Part shown: piece after piece, positions 44,628 through 53,643 of the stretch | Layout: each line of letters begins with the position of its first letter | How positions within the stretch are numbered: position 1 is the first letter of the stretch | Source: Nevskia ramosa DSM 11499 | Lineage (GTDB): Bacteria; Pseudomonadota; Gammaproteobacteria; Nevskiales; Nevskiaceae | Reading direction: 5' to 3' | NCBI RefSeq assembly: GCF_000420645.1 | Contig: NZ_ATVI01000010.1 | Span: forward strand, 186,001 to 250,000 | DNA length: 64,000 bases | Program-made: the position numbers and the translations under genes | The notes under the pieces: generated by a model | Told to the model about the DNA's origin: nothing | What the model saw: only the letters and a program-made list of their open reading frames with translations | Databases searched by the model: none

Positions 44628-45395
44628 TTACTGCTTCTGCAGGTCGCCCATTTGACCGGTGCCGCCATCGAGCCAGTTCAGGCGCTGGACGTCGCGATCG
44701 GCCGAAATGCTGCTTGCGTTGGCGTAGCCGCCGCCAAGCAAACCGCCGAGCAGACCACCCGTGGTGGTGGAGCCGGTCGTTCCGCCCGTCGTTCCGCCGG
44801 TGCTGCCACCCAGCAAACCGCCGAGCAGGCCGCCCGTCGTCGAGCCCGTCGTGCCACCGGTGCTGCCGCCCAGCAAACCACCCAGCAAGCCGCCCAGGAG
44901 GCCGCCCGTGGTGGCAGGTGGGGTTTCTGCCTTGCTGTCCTTGTTGTCCGCCACTTCGTAGATCAGGTAGCCGATGCCGGCAACGCCGACGACCAGCAGA
45001 GACAGATCGAAGAAGTCCAGACCTTCCGGACCGATGCCGTCCTGAGCCGGGCGGCCGCCATCATCCTCGGCCTGACGCATCGGCGGACGGATGTGCGCCA
45101 TGAACGGAATGCCGCCGACCATCGCGATGCGGTTGCCGCGGGTGTCGAAATCCCACTGGGCGAGCGCTGGCAGTGCGCCGCCGTCGAACGTGCGCAGGCG
45201 CTGGTCGTAAGACATGCGCAGGCCGTAGTGCAGCGGTGCCGTCATTGCGCGCGCCGGATTCGGATGGCCGAAGTCCAGGCTCACGTAGGCATTCGCCGAC
45301 GGTTGGGTGCTGATGTCGTTGTTCTGGCCAGCTACGGCCGTCCAAGTTCCGGCGAGTGCCAGAGCGGCGCCCGTGATGACAGCGAGCTTGCGCAT
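44628..45395 (-). CDS. Exported protein with Gly-Leu/Gly-Thr tandem repeats
   Basis: A 255-residue protein of unknown function. It has a signal peptide (1-22), a soluble part (23-125), a possible membrane helix (131-148) and a low-complexity region (164-222, bases 44730-44906) built from G-G-L-L-G-G-L-L-G-G and S-T-G-G-T-T-G units, then a short charged tail. Such Gly/Leu repeats may insert in membranes or assemble into fibres. GGGGG lies a few bases upstream of the ATG. The repeats are coding: their length is a multiple of three and the frame stays open. Confidence 0.78.
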   Translation of the reverse strand: MRKLAVITGAALALAGTWTAVAGQNNDISTQPSANAYVSLDFGHPNPARAMTAPLHYGLRMSYDQRLRTFDGGALPALAQWDFDTRGNRIAMVGGIPFMAHIRPPMRQAEDDGGRPAQDGIGPEGLDFFDLSLLVVGVAGIGYLIYEVADNKDSKAETPPATTGGLLGGLLGGLLGGSTGGTTGSTTGGLLGGLLGGSTGGTTGGTTGSTTTGGLLGGLLGGGYANASSISADRDVQRLNWLDGGTGQMGDLQKQ

Positions 45396-45553
45396 TCCAT
45401 GTCCCCCAAATCTGTGCTGGATTTATTAGTACTTCGGAGCAGGCAAGCTGACCCCGAGCCGGTCGAACTATAGGTTCGCGCCCCAATGCTGGCAAGCGGG
45501 CGCCGCCGCCAGAGGGTTCGACCGAAAGCTCGTTCCCACCCTAGACTTGCGCC

Positions 45554-46237
45554 ATGTCCCCCCAACCAGAAACGATCCCCGAAACGGCGCTGCGTCCAGG
45601 CGCCAGCAGCGAATTGTCGATCGCCGGCCCGGCCGGCCGCCTCGAAGCCCTGCTGACGACGCCGAAACAGGCGCCGATCGGCCTCTGCGTGGTCTGCCAT
45701 CCGCACCCCTTGTTTGGCGGCACGATGGCCAACAAGGTGGTCTGGACGCTCGGCAATGCGGCGCTGAAAGCCGGCTGCCGCGTGGTCCGTTTCAATTTCC
45801 GCGGCGTTGGCCGCAGCGCCGGTCTGTTCGACGATACCCTCGGTGAAACCGATGACGCGCTGGCCGTGATCGAAGCGCTGCGAGCCACCGCGCCGGAGTT
45901 GCCGCTGGTGATTGCCGGCTTCTCGTTTGGCGGCCACGTGGCGCTGAAAGCGGCATCGCGCACGGCTTGCGCGGCGCTGGTCACCATCGCGCCGCCGATG
46001 GGCCGGTATCTGAAGACCGCTGAGCCGCCCGCGCATCCGCAGGTGCCCTGGCTTGCGGTACACAGTGCCGATGACGACACCGTGTCCTACGCCGAGACCC
46101 ACGCCGCGATGATGAGCTATGACCCGCCGCCGGAATTCATCCATTACGACGACGCCGGGCATTTCTTCCACGGCCGGCTCGGCGAACTCCAGGGCCAGGT
46201 ACAGGTCTTCCTGGAACGCGTCTTGCGGCCGGCCTGA
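45554..46237 (+). CDS. Alpha/beta-hydrolase (dienelactone hydrolase-like)
   Basis: A 227-residue serine hydrolase. It has C-H-P-H-P-L-F-G-G-T-M-A-N-K-V-V (oxyanion region), R-F-N-F-R-G-V-G-R-S-A-G, the nucleophile elbow G-F-S-F-G-G near residue 124, a D-D-D-T-V acid and a G-A-G-H-F-F-type A-G-H-F-F-H-G histidine near 196. This subgroup is often annotated as YghX/DLH-like; substrate unknown. It is 15 bases upstream of the TerB-like gene. Confidence 0.88.
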   Translation: MSPQPETIPETALRPGASSELSIAGPAGRLEALLTTPKQAPIGLCVVCHPHPLFGGTMANKVVWTLGNAALKAGCRVVRFNFRGVGRSAGLFDDTLGETDDALAVIEALRATAPELPLVIAGFSFGGHVALKAASRTACAALVTIAPPMGRYLKTAEPPAHPQVPWLAVHSADDDTVSYAETHAAMMSYDPPPEFIHYDDAGHFFHGRLGELQGQVQVFLERVLRPA

Positions 46238-46252
46238 ACCCCCGCCGTCCTG

Positions 46253-46753
46253 ATGATTGCCCATCGCAACCCGGAGAAGCCCGTGGTCCTGAGCCGTCTG
46301 CGTGATCTGATTGCCCCGAAGTCCGCCGCTACGAAAGCACCTTCCGAAGCCTTGTCGACAGCGCTGCTGTTGCTCGAACTGGCCGCCGCCGATTTCGAAT
46401 CCGACGATGTCGAGCTGGAGCGGGTCGGCAGCCTGCTCTGCGAACGCTATGGCCTGGACAGCGCCGCGCTCGATCAACTGCTGAGCGAAGCGCGCCTGCG
46501 TGCCCGGCAGTCGGTATCGCTGCACGAATACGTGCAGAGGTTGAACAACGCCCTGGATGCCGACGGCAAGCGCCGGCTGATCAGCATGCTCTGGCAGGTG
46601 GCGCTGGCCGACGGCCGCATCGACAAGTACGAAGAGCACCTGCTGCGCCGGCTCGTCGATCTGCTGTTCATCCCGATGGCCGACTACATCCAGGCGCGCG
46701 AAGCCGCGGTCGCCCAGGCAGGTGCCAATTCAGGCGCCAATGCTCATGGCTGA
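46253..46753 (+). CDS. TerB-family (tellurite-resistance-like) protein
   Basis: A 166-residue all-helical protein of the TerB/DjlA N-terminal family. The two typical acidic turns are visible: A-A-A-D-F-E-S-D-D-V-E near 45 and V-A-L-A-D-G-R-I-D-K-Y-E near 120, which in TerB bind divalent metal. Function in this context is unknown. The gene overlaps the start of the hybrid kinase, hinting at coupling with the signalling module. Confidence 0.85.
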   Translation: MIAHRNPEKPVVLSRLRDLIAPKSAATKAPSEALSTALLLLELAAADFESDDVELERVGSLLCERYGLDSAALDQLLSEARLRARQSVSLHEYVQRLNNALDADGKRRLISMLWQVALADGRIDKYEEHLLRRLVDLLFIPMADYIQAREAAVAQAGANSGANAHG

Positions 46754-49700
46754 AAGCGGCGTCATAGCCGGCAGTCAGACGGCGCCGCGCAAGCGGCTGC
46801 TGGTATTTGCGGACTGGCCGATCGCGACCAAGCTTGGCGTCGGCTTTGGCCTCATCACACTGTTGCTGGTCGTCAACGCGGCAGCCTTCTTCGTGATCCA
46901 GCAGCGCGAGGAGAAACAGCGCGAATGGACCCAGCACACCTATGAAGTGATCGCGGCGCTGCGCGATCTGGAAGTACAGACGCTGAATCAGCAGGCCGGC
47001 ATCCGGGGGTTTCAGCTGACCCATGATCCGGCCTACCTGGTGCCGTACAACGACGGCGCCGAGGCTTATCGGCATGTGCTGGCGACCTTGCGCGGTCTGG
47101 TCGTCGACAACCCGGCGCAGCAGGCGCAGCTCGATCGCATCGACGAGGTGATGGGCAGCTGGCGCAGTGAAATCTCCGAGCCCACCCGCGTGCTGATCGA
47201 AGGCGGCGGCAGCACCGAGGCGTCGGTCGCGCTGACGGTCAAGGGCAAGGGTTATCGCGATACGCTGCGCGCCCTCATCGCCGAGACCCAGGCCACCGAA
47301 CGCCTGCTGCTCGGCCAGCGCAGCGCCACCTTGCATGAAAGTGTCGAGATGGCGCGTCGGCTGACCGTGCTGCTGCTGAGTCTGGCGGTGCTGATCTCCG
47401 GTTACGCCATCCGCAGCGTGCGGCGGATGATCGCCGCGCCGATCACCGCATTGACCGTGCTGATGACGCGCCTGGCCGGTCATGATCACAGCATCGTCGT
47501 GCCGTTCCAGCGTCGTGCCGACGAGGTTGGCGACATCGCCCGCGCGCTCGACGTGTTCAAGGCCATGTCGATCGCCACCCATAGCCAGAACTGGGTCAAG
47601 ACCTCGCTCGGCGAGATCTCCGCCGGATTGCAGGAAGCGCGCGATACCGGCGCCTTTGCCCATGCGCTGACCGATGCTCTGCGGCCGAAGGTCGGCGCTG
47701 CCGCGCTGGCGTTCTACGGTTTCGACGATCGCCGCCAGCGTCTGCAATGCCTCGGCGGCTACGGCCTGCCGGAGGAGACCACCCGGCGCCAGGCAATCCG
47801 GCTCGACGATGGCCTGGTCGGCCAGTGCGCGCGCAGCCGCGAACCGGTGCTGCTGCGCGACCTGCCAGGCGATTACCTGAGCATCCGTTCGGGACTTGGT
47901 CAGACGACGCCGCGCTGCCTGCTGCTGCTGCCGCTGGTGCTGCAGGATCAGTTGGTGGCAGTGCTCGAGATTGCCGCCTTCGATGATTTCAGCGTTGACC
48001 AGAGACATCTGCTCGACGAGTTGCTGCCGATTGCCACGCTTTCGTTCGACAACCTGCGCCGCGCGCTGCGCACTCAGGAACTGCTGGCCGAAACGCAGGC
48101 GCAATCGGAGGAACTGCAGGCTTCCGAGGAATCGCTGCGCGTGCAGCAGGAAGAGCTGCGCGCCACCAACGAAGCGCTCGGGGCCAAGACCCGTCTGCTC
48201 GAAGAGCAATCGCAGAAACTGCGCGCGTCCGAGGAAGAGCTGAAGCTGCAGGCCGAGGAGCTCAAGGTCACCAATGAATCGCTGGTCAGCCGCGGCGCCA
48301 CCTTGCAGGAGCAGCAGCTGATCCTGCAGGAGCTGCAGCGCGAGACCCAGGAAAAGGCCGACGCGCTGGCCCGCGCCAGCCAGTACAAGAGCGAATTCCT
48401 GGCCAACATGTCGCACGAGTTGCGCACGCCGCTGAACAGTCTCCTGATCCTGTCGAAGAGCCTGGCCGACAACGACGAAGGCCATCTGGCATCGGATGAA
48501 GTGGAGTCGGCCAAGGTCATCTTCGAAAGCGGTTCGAAGCTGCTGCAGCTGATCAACGACATTCTCGATCTGTCCAAGGTCGAAGCCGGCAAGCTCGAAG
48601 TGATGGTCGACCATCTGAGTCTGGCCAGCTTCACCCAGGGCCTGAACCGCAGCTTCCGGCACGTGGCCCGCGAGCGGCAGCTGGACTTCGAGATTCACGT
48701 CGACGACGGCCTGCCTGCCTCGATCCGCACCGATGCCGCGCGCCTGGAACAGATCGTCAACAACCTGCTCGGCAATGCCTTCAAGTTCACCCGCGCCGGC
48801 AAGGTCGAGCTGCGCATCAGCCGCCCTGAACTCGGCCAGCGTCTGCCGTCGGGGCTCAGGCGCGAGCAGTGCCTGGCGATCGCGGTCAGCGATACCGGCA
48901 TAGGCATTCCGGAAGACAAGTTCCACAAGATGTTCCAGACCTTCCAGCAGGTCGATGCCGGCACCAGCCGGCAGTTCGGCGGCACCGGGCTGGGCCTGTC
49001 GATCGCCCGCGGCATGGCGCGCCGGCTCGGCGGCGACATCGCCATGCAGAGCCGCTTCGGCAGCGGCAGTACCTTCACCGTGCTGCTGCCCGAGGAGCCG
49101 CCGGCGTTCGAAGCCGAGCCGCTGCCGATCGAAAGCGAAGCGCCGCCGTTGGCGCCTGCGCCAGTAGCGGCAGCACCGAAGCCCAGCGCGGCGCCGGTGC
49201 AGAGCCTGCCGCCCGCGCCGACGATCGCCGACGATCGCGAGCTGATCCGCGACGACGACACGGTGATCCTGATCGTCGAGGACGATCCGGCCTTCGCCCG
49301 CATCCTCGCCGAGCTGATCCGCCGCCGCGGCTATCGCGTGCTGGCGGCTGGCGATGGCGAATCGGGCCTGAAGCTGGTCCGCGAATTCCGTCCGGCCGGC
49401 GTCCTGCTCGACGTGATGCTGCCGGGCATGGACGGCTGGGCGGTGATCGACCGGATGAAGGCGGACGTGTCACTGAAGGACATTCCGGTGCACTTCATCT
49501 CGGCCACCGACGATGCCGCGCGTGGCCTGGAAGCGGGCGCGATCGGCTTCCTGACCAAGCCGGTGTCAAAGGCCGCGCTGTTGTCCGCCTTCGATCGCCT
49601 GCTTCATCCGGGCGGTCAGGAAGCCGTGCGCCGAGTGCTGCTGATCGATGACGACGCCGCTTCGCGCCGGGCGATGCGCAGCCTGCTCAACGATGCCGGC

Positions 49701-50411
49701 GTCGAACTGGTCGATGCCGCCAGCGGCGAGGAAGGCTTGGAACAGTTGGCCAAGGCCCGCTTCGACTGCATCGTGCTCGATCTCAATCTGCCCGGCATGT
49801 CCGGCCAAGAGTTCCTCGAAGTCGCTTCGCGATCCGGCCCGCTGCCGCCGGTGGTGATTCATTCCGGGCGCGAGCTGTCGCGCGAGGAAAGTCTGCAGCT
49901 GCGGCAGTACACCGATTCGATCGTGATCAAGGGCCTGCGCTCGCCGGAGCGGCTGCTCGACGAGGTCAGCCTGTTCCTGCACTCGCTGAAGCCAGCCGCG
50001 CCGCCGCCGGTGCGCGAGGCCGATCCGCGCCTCGCCGGCAAGACCGTGCTGGTGGTCGACGACGACATGCGCAACATCTTCGCGCTGTCGAAAGCGCTGC
50101 GGGCGCGAGGCCTGAAAGTGCTGATGGCGCAGGACGGTCACAAGGCGCTGAAGCAGCTCGACGACAACGCCGAGATCAGCCTGGTGCTGATGGACATCAT
50201 GATGCCGGGCATGGACGGCTACGAAACGATGCGCGAGATCCGCACGCAGCCGAAATTCAACAAACTGCCGATGATCGCGCTGACCGCCAAAGCCATGCGC
50301 GGCGATCGCGAGAAGTGCCTGGAAGCGGGCGCCAGCGATTACCTGTCGAAACCGATCGACGTCGACAAGCTGCTGTCGATGATGCGGGTCTGGATGAGCC
50401 CCCGTGCTTAG
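46746..50411 (+). CDS. Hybrid sensor histidine kinase with three receiver domains
   Basis: About 1221 residues. In order: TM1 (about 25-45), a CHASE3-like periplasmic domain (50-195), TM2 (about 205-220), HAMP (220-275), GAF (290-430), a coiled coil (435-545) with E-E-L-x repeats, HisKA with phospho-His in N-M-S-H-E-L-R-T-P, an HATPase with N-N-L-L-G-N-A-F-K-F-T and G-T-G-L-G-L-S, then three receivers (roughly 835-950, 965-1085, 1100-1220) with L-L-D-V-M-L-P-G-M-D-G, V-L-D-L-N-L-P-G-M and L-M-D-I-M-M-P-G-M-D-G. The ATG at 46746 overlaps the terB stop; ATG 46740 is equally possible. Followed by cheR, cheB and a diguanylate cyclase gene. Confidence 0.92.
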   Translation: MAESGVIAGSQTAPRKRLLVFADWPIATKLGVGFGLITLLLVVNAAAFFVIQQREEKQREWTQHTYEVIAALRDLEVQTLNQQAGIRGFQLTHDPAYLVPYNDGAEAYRHVLATLRGLVVDNPAQQAQLDRIDEVMGSWRSEISEPTRVLIEGGGSTEASVALTVKGKGYRDTLRALIAETQATERLLLGQRSATLHESVEMARRLTVLLLSLAVLISGYAIRSVRRMIAAPITALTVLMTRLAGHDHSIVVPFQRRADEVGDIARALDVFKAMSIATHSQNWVKTSLGEISAGLQEARDTGAFAHALTDALRPKVGAAALAFYGFDDRRQRLQCLGGYGLPEETTRRQAIRLDDGLVGQCARSREPVLLRDLPGDYLSIRSGLGQTTPRCLLLLPLVLQDQLVAVLEIAAFDDFSVDQRHLLDELLPIATLSFDNLRRALRTQELLAETQAQSEELQASEESLRVQQEELRATNEALGAKTRLLEEQSQKLRASEEELKLQAEELKVTNESLVSRGATLQEQQLILQELQRETQEKADALARASQYKSEFLANMSHELRTPLNSLLILSKSLADNDEGHLASDEVESAKVIFESGSKLLQLINDILDLSKVEAGKLEVMVDHLSLASFTQGLNRSFRHVARERQLDFEIHVDDGLPASIRTDAARLEQIVNNLLGNAFKFTRAGKVELRISRPELGQRLPSGLRREQCLAIAVSDTGIGIPEDKFHKMFQTFQQVDAGTSRQFGGTGLGLSIARGMARRLGGDIAMQSRFGSGSTFTVLLPEEPPAFEAEPLPIESEAPPLAPAPVAAAPKPSAAPVQSLPPAPTIADDRELIRDDDTVILIVEDDPAFARILAELIRRRGYRVLAAGDGESGLKLVREFRPAGVLLDVMLPGMDGWAVIDRMKADVSLKDIPVHFISATDDAARGLEAGAIGFLTKPVSKAALLSAFDRLLHPGGQEAVRRVLLIDDDAASRRAMRSLLNDAGVELVDAASGEEGLEQLAKARFDCIVLDLNLPGMSGQEFLEVASRSGPLPPVVIHSGRELSREESLQLRQYTDSIVIKGLRSPERLLDEVSLFLHSLKPAAPPPVREADPRLAGKTVLVVDDDMRNIFALSKALRARGLKVLMAQDGHKALKQLDDNAEISLVLMDIMMPGMDGYETMREIRTQPKFNKLPMIALTAKAMRGDREKCLEAGASDYLSKPIDVDKLLSMMRVWMSPRA

Positions 50412-50438
50412 CGAGCATGCCTCGCCGCGGGGGCGAAT

Positions 50439-50460
50439 GCCCGGCCATGGATGGCCGGGC
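50439..50460. repeat. CCATGGATGG-centred hairpin between kinase and cheR
   Basis: A perfect 10 bp inverted repeat around GG (GCCCGGCCAT-gg-ATGGCCGGGC). It resembles the hairpin at 12801-12820, with the same ATGGAT core. It lies in the 120-base gap between the kinase and cheR genes and may act as a REP-like or attenuating structure. Confidence 0.65.
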
Positions 50461-50531
50461 CGGGCGTTCGGAATCAGGCTGAAGTCGCGCCAGGGATGGC
50501 GTTGCCCAGCGTGTAAACAGAGTCCGCACGT

Positions 50532-51368
50532 TTGAATCGCCCGGATCCCGAGGACGTCGAGCTCGAACTGTTCGTGCGCGCGCTGCAGCTGCGCCACGGT
50601 TATGACTTCAGCGGTTACGCACGCGCTTCGCTGAAACGCCGGGTGCAGAATCTGGCGATGAGCCTGAGCTGCAGGACCATCAGCGAGCTGACCGCGAAGC
50701 TGCTGCGCGAGGATGGCTGTCTGCCGCTGGTGATCGCCGGCTTGTCAGTGCCGGTGTCGGAAATGTTCCGCAATCCGACCGTGTTCCGGGCGCTGGTCAG
50801 CGAAGTGTTTCCGGTGCTGGCTTCGTACCCGCACATCAACATCTGGCAGGCCGGTTGCGCGCGCGGCGAAGAGGTTTATTCGCTGGCGATCCTGCTCGAA
50901 GAAGCCGGCCTCTACGAACGCACGCAGATCTACGCCACCGATTTCAACGATGTGGCGCTGGGCGCCGCGCAGGAAGGCATCTTCCCGGTCAGCGAGGCGC
51001 GCGCCTACGCCGAGAACTATCTCGCAGCCGGCGGCCAGCACACGCTGAATCACTACTGCATCGCCAAGTACGATCACATCAAGCTCGACGAAAGCCTCAA
51101 GCGCAACATCACCTTCGCGAACCACAACCTGGTCGCCGACGGCGTGTTCTGCGAGGCGCATCTGATCCTCTGCCGCAACGTGCTGATCTACTTCACCAAC
51201 CCGCTGCAGGATCATGTGCTCGGCCTGTTTCGCGACAGCCTGGTGCGCGGCGGCTACCTCGTGCTGGGCAACAAGGAAAGCATCAGCTTTGCACCCAATG
51301 CCCGCGAGTTCGAAGCGATCGATGGCCGCGCCCGCATCTACCAGCTCGGTGCTGGCAGTTCGGCATGA
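50532..51368 (+). CDS. CheR-type protein-glutamate methyltransferase
   Basis: A 278-residue AdoMet methyltransferase. The N-terminal helices (F-V-R-A-L-Q-L-R-H-G-Y-D-F-S-G-Y) precede the CheR catalytic domain with W-Q-A-G-C-A-R-G-E-E-V-Y-S-L-A, T-D-F-N-D-V-A-L and L-I-L-C-R-N-V-L-I-Y-F. The usual motif is A-G-C-S-[TS]-G-E-E; Ala-Arg replaces Ser-Thr here. The start is TTG at 50532; no better codon fits the domain. No methyl-accepting chemotaxis protein is encoded in the window, so the substrate may be elsewhere or the system non-chemotactic. Overlaps cheB by four bases. Confidence 0.9.
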   Translation: MNRPDPEDVELELFVRALQLRHGYDFSGYARASLKRRVQNLAMSLSCRTISELTAKLLREDGCLPLVIAGLSVPVSEMFRNPTVFRALVSEVFPVLASYPHINIWQAGCARGEEVYSLAILLEEAGLYERTQIYATDFNDVALGAAQEGIFPVSEARAYAENYLAAGGQHTLNHYCIAKYDHIKLDESLKRNITFANHNLVADGVFCEAHLILCRNVLIYFTNPLQDHVLGLFRDSLVRGGYLVLGNKESISFAPNAREFEAIDGRARIYQLGAGSSA

Positions 51369-51949
51369 ACACGGTGGCGCAGCGCGCTGCCGTGGTGATC
51401 GGTTGTTCGACCGGTGGCCTGCAGGCACTGAGCATCGTGCTGTCCGGCCTGCGTGCCGATCTGCCGGTGCCGGTGATCGTGCTCTGCCATCGCGGCCAGG
51501 ACGATGACGGCGGCTTGCTCGTCGAGCTGCTCGCAAGGCAGTCGCCGTTGCCGGTGCACGAAGCCGAAGAGCGCCAGCCGGTGACGCCGGGCATCGTCCA
51601 TCTCGCGCCTTCGGGCTATCACCTGCTGATCGAATCCGACCGTCATTTCATGCTGTCGGCGGATATCCGGGTCCGTTTCGTGCGCCCGTCAGTGGACGTG
51701 CTGTTCGCTTCGGCCGCCAATGTCTATCGCAAGGCGCTGCTCGCGGTCGTGCTGACTGGCGCCAACGACGATGGTGCCGATGGTCTCGTCGAGGTGCGCC
51801 GGCATGGCGGTTATGCGCTGGTGCAAGACCTGCATGAGGCAGAAGCACCGCAGATGCCGCTGGCCGCCCTCCAGCATGCCGGTGCCGATGAAGTACTGAC
51901 GCTGTCCGCCATTGCCCGCAGGATCAACGAATGCTGTTGCCCGCCATGA
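51365..51949 (+). CDS. CheB-type methylesterase domain protein, no receiver
   Basis: A 194-residue CheB catalytic domain without the N-terminal receiver that controls classical CheB. The catalytic Ser is in V-I-G-C-S-T-G-G, His in V-L-C-H-R-G-Q and Asp in V-L-T-G-A-N-D-D-G-A-D-G-L. It would remove methyl groups from glutamates or deamidate glutamines. Control may come from the neighbouring kinase receivers in trans. The start overlaps the cheR stop, and its stop overlaps the ATG of the diguanylate cyclase. Confidence 0.9.
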   Translation: MNTVAQRAAVVIGCSTGGLQALSIVLSGLRADLPVPVIVLCHRGQDDDGGLLVELLARQSPLPVHEAEERQPVTPGIVHLAPSGYHLLIESDRHFMLSADIRVRFVRPSVDVLFASAANVYRKALLAVVLTGANDDGADGLVEVRRHGGYALVQDLHEAEAPQMPLAALQHAGADEVLTLSAIARRINECCCPP

Positions 51950-52995
51950 CCGAAGCCCCACCGAGTTTGCTCCCCGTCGTACTGACCGGGTTGCCCACGC
52001 CCAAGATCCTGATCGTCGACGATCACGCCCCGAATCGCTTGGCGCTGCGCCGCCTGCTGGCGAAGGCCGGTGCCGAACTGGTCGAAGCCGATTCCGGCAA
52101 CGCCGCACTGGCCGCCTGTCTGGACCAGCACTTCGCGCTGATCCTGCTCGACGTCAACATGCCGGAAATGGATGGCTTCGAAGTCGCCCAGCTGCTGAGT
52201 GAAGACGACACCTCGAGCCGCACGCCGATCATCTTCATCAGCGCCGCCTACGACGATCTGCACCGTCTGAAAGGCTATGGCTCCGGCGCCGTCGACTACA
52301 TCGCCAAGCCAGTCAACGAAGTGATCCTGCGCTCCAAGGTCGGCGTGTTCCTGGAACTGTATCGCCGCAAGGCAGAACTGCAGGCAGCGCTGGACCAGTT
52401 GTATCTGCACTCGCAATCGCTGGAACACGAGATCGAACTGCGCCGCGCCAGCGAGCAGGAAGTCTGGCATCGCGCCTCGCACGACGCGCTGACCGATCTG
52501 CCGAATCGCATGCTGTTCATGGATCGCCTCGACAACGCCATCGAGCGCGCCCGCCGTCACGATCGTCCGTTTGCGCTGGCCTACATCGACATCGACGGCT
52601 TCAAGCCAGTCAACGACACCTACGGCCATCAGGTCGGCGACGAACTCCTGAAAGCGATCGCCGGCCGCCTGCGCAGTTCCGTGCGTCACGAGGACACCGT
52701 GTCGCGCCTCGGTGGCGACGAATTCGCGGTGATCCTCGAAGGCGTGATCGACACCGCGAGCGCCGCCATGCGCCTGTGTGAAAGCATCGGCCGCGAGCTG
52801 CGCCGCCCTTATCCCCTACAGACGCCGGATGGCCCGGGCATCATCGAGATCGGCGCCAGCATCGGCGTGGCGATCTTCCCCGACCACGCCGATGACTGCG
52901 ATCCGCTGATTCTGGCAGCTGATCAGGCGATGTATCGGGCGAAACGGGCAGGGAAGAATCGGTGTGAGATGGCGGTGGGATCGATATCCCAGTAG
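51946..52995 (+). CDS. Response regulator with GGDEF diguanylate cyclase output
   Basis: About 349 residues: a receiver domain (25-140) with phospho-Asp in L-I-L-L-D-V-N-M-P-E-M-D-G, a coiled-coil linker, and a GGDEF domain (about 185-345) with intact G-G-D-E-F and an inhibitory RxxD site (R-H-E-D) five residues before it. It should make cyclic di-GMP when phosphorylated, with product inhibition. The start ATG 51946 overlaps the cheB stop (ATGA). Its likely phosphodonor is the hybrid kinase at 46746. Confidence 0.94.
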   Translation: MTEAPPSLLPVVLTGLPTPKILIVDDHAPNRLALRRLLAKAGAELVEADSGNAALAACLDQHFALILLDVNMPEMDGFEVAQLLSEDDTSSRTPIIFISAAYDDLHRLKGYGSGAVDYIAKPVNEVILRSKVGVFLELYRRKAELQAALDQLYLHSQSLEHEIELRRASEQEVWHRASHDALTDLPNRMLFMDRLDNAIERARRHDRPFALAYIDIDGFKPVNDTYGHQVGDELLKAIAGRLRSSVRHEDTVSRLGGDEFAVILEGVIDTASAAMRLCESIGRELRRPYPLQTPDGPGIIEIGASIGVAIFPDHADDCDPLILAADQAMYRAKRAGKNRCEMAVGSISQ

Positions 52996-53037
52996 GCCGG
53001 ACCACGCCCGATGTACGGGTTGCCGCCTGGGGCAGGC

Positions 53038-53643
53038 TCAGCCCGGCCGCTGCAGCTTGTAAAGCGCAATCTCGCAAAACAGGTTCGGCGCTGTCCGAAT
53101 ACTGAAGCCCGCCCGATGCTGCCGATCCAGCAAGGCCCGCTCCAGCACCTGCCAATTCGCACTCGCACACAAGGCCTCGAAATCGGCCAGCGTGCAGAGA
53201 TGGATGTTCTCGGTGTCGTACCACTCGGCCGGCAAGGCCGGCGTATGCGGCATGTGACCGCCGAGTAGCGCCAGGCGCACGCGCCAGTGGCCGAAGTTCG
53301 GGAAGGTGACGATCACTTCGCGGCCGACTCGGAGCATTTCGGCGAGCACCAGATCCGGCCGCACCAGCGCCTGCAGCGCCTGCGTCATCACCACGTAGTC
53401 GAAGGAGCCGTCGGCGAATTCGGCGAGGCCGTCGTCCACGTCCGCCTGGATCACGTTGATGCCGGCGGCGACGCAACTGGCGACGTTGTCGTCATCGATT
53501 TCCAGACCGTAGCCGCGTACTTGGCGCGTGCTCGCCAAGTGGGCGAGCAGGGCGCCATCGCCGCAGCCGAGATCGAGAATTCTCGAGCCGGGCGCGATCC
53601 AGTCCGAGATCAGCGCAAGGTCGGGACGCAAGGCAGCACTCAC
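53038..53643 (-). CDS. metW: MetW, methionine biosynthesis methyltransferase-like protein
   Basis: A 201-residue class I AdoMet-fold protein. It shows [15 protein letters not shown] near residue 25, G-L-E-I-D and Y-V-V-M-T-Q-A-L-Q, with F-P-N-F-G-H-W in the middle, the MetW pattern. MetW forms a complex with MetX and is needed for full homoserine acyltransferase activity in many proteobacteria. It overlaps metX by four bases. Confidence 0.94.
   Translation of the reverse strand: MSAALRPDLALISDWIAPGSRILDLGCGDGALLAHLASTRQVRGYGLEIDDDNVASCVAAGINVIQADVDDGLAEFADGSFDYVVMTQALQALVRPDLVLAEMLRVGREVIVTFPNFGHWRVRLALLGGHMPHTPALPAEWYDTENIHLCTLADFEALCASANWQVLERALLDRQHRAGFSIRTAPNLFCEIALYKLQRPG

Noticed and set aside
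44730-44906. CRISPR-like or non-coding tandem repeat
   Set aside because: The repeats keep one reading frame, encode a Gly/Leu-rich region and have no unique spacers of constant length.
46668-48926. Long minus-strand open frame of 752 codons
   Set aside because: It is antisense to the hybrid kinase gene, which carries all kinase motifs in order.
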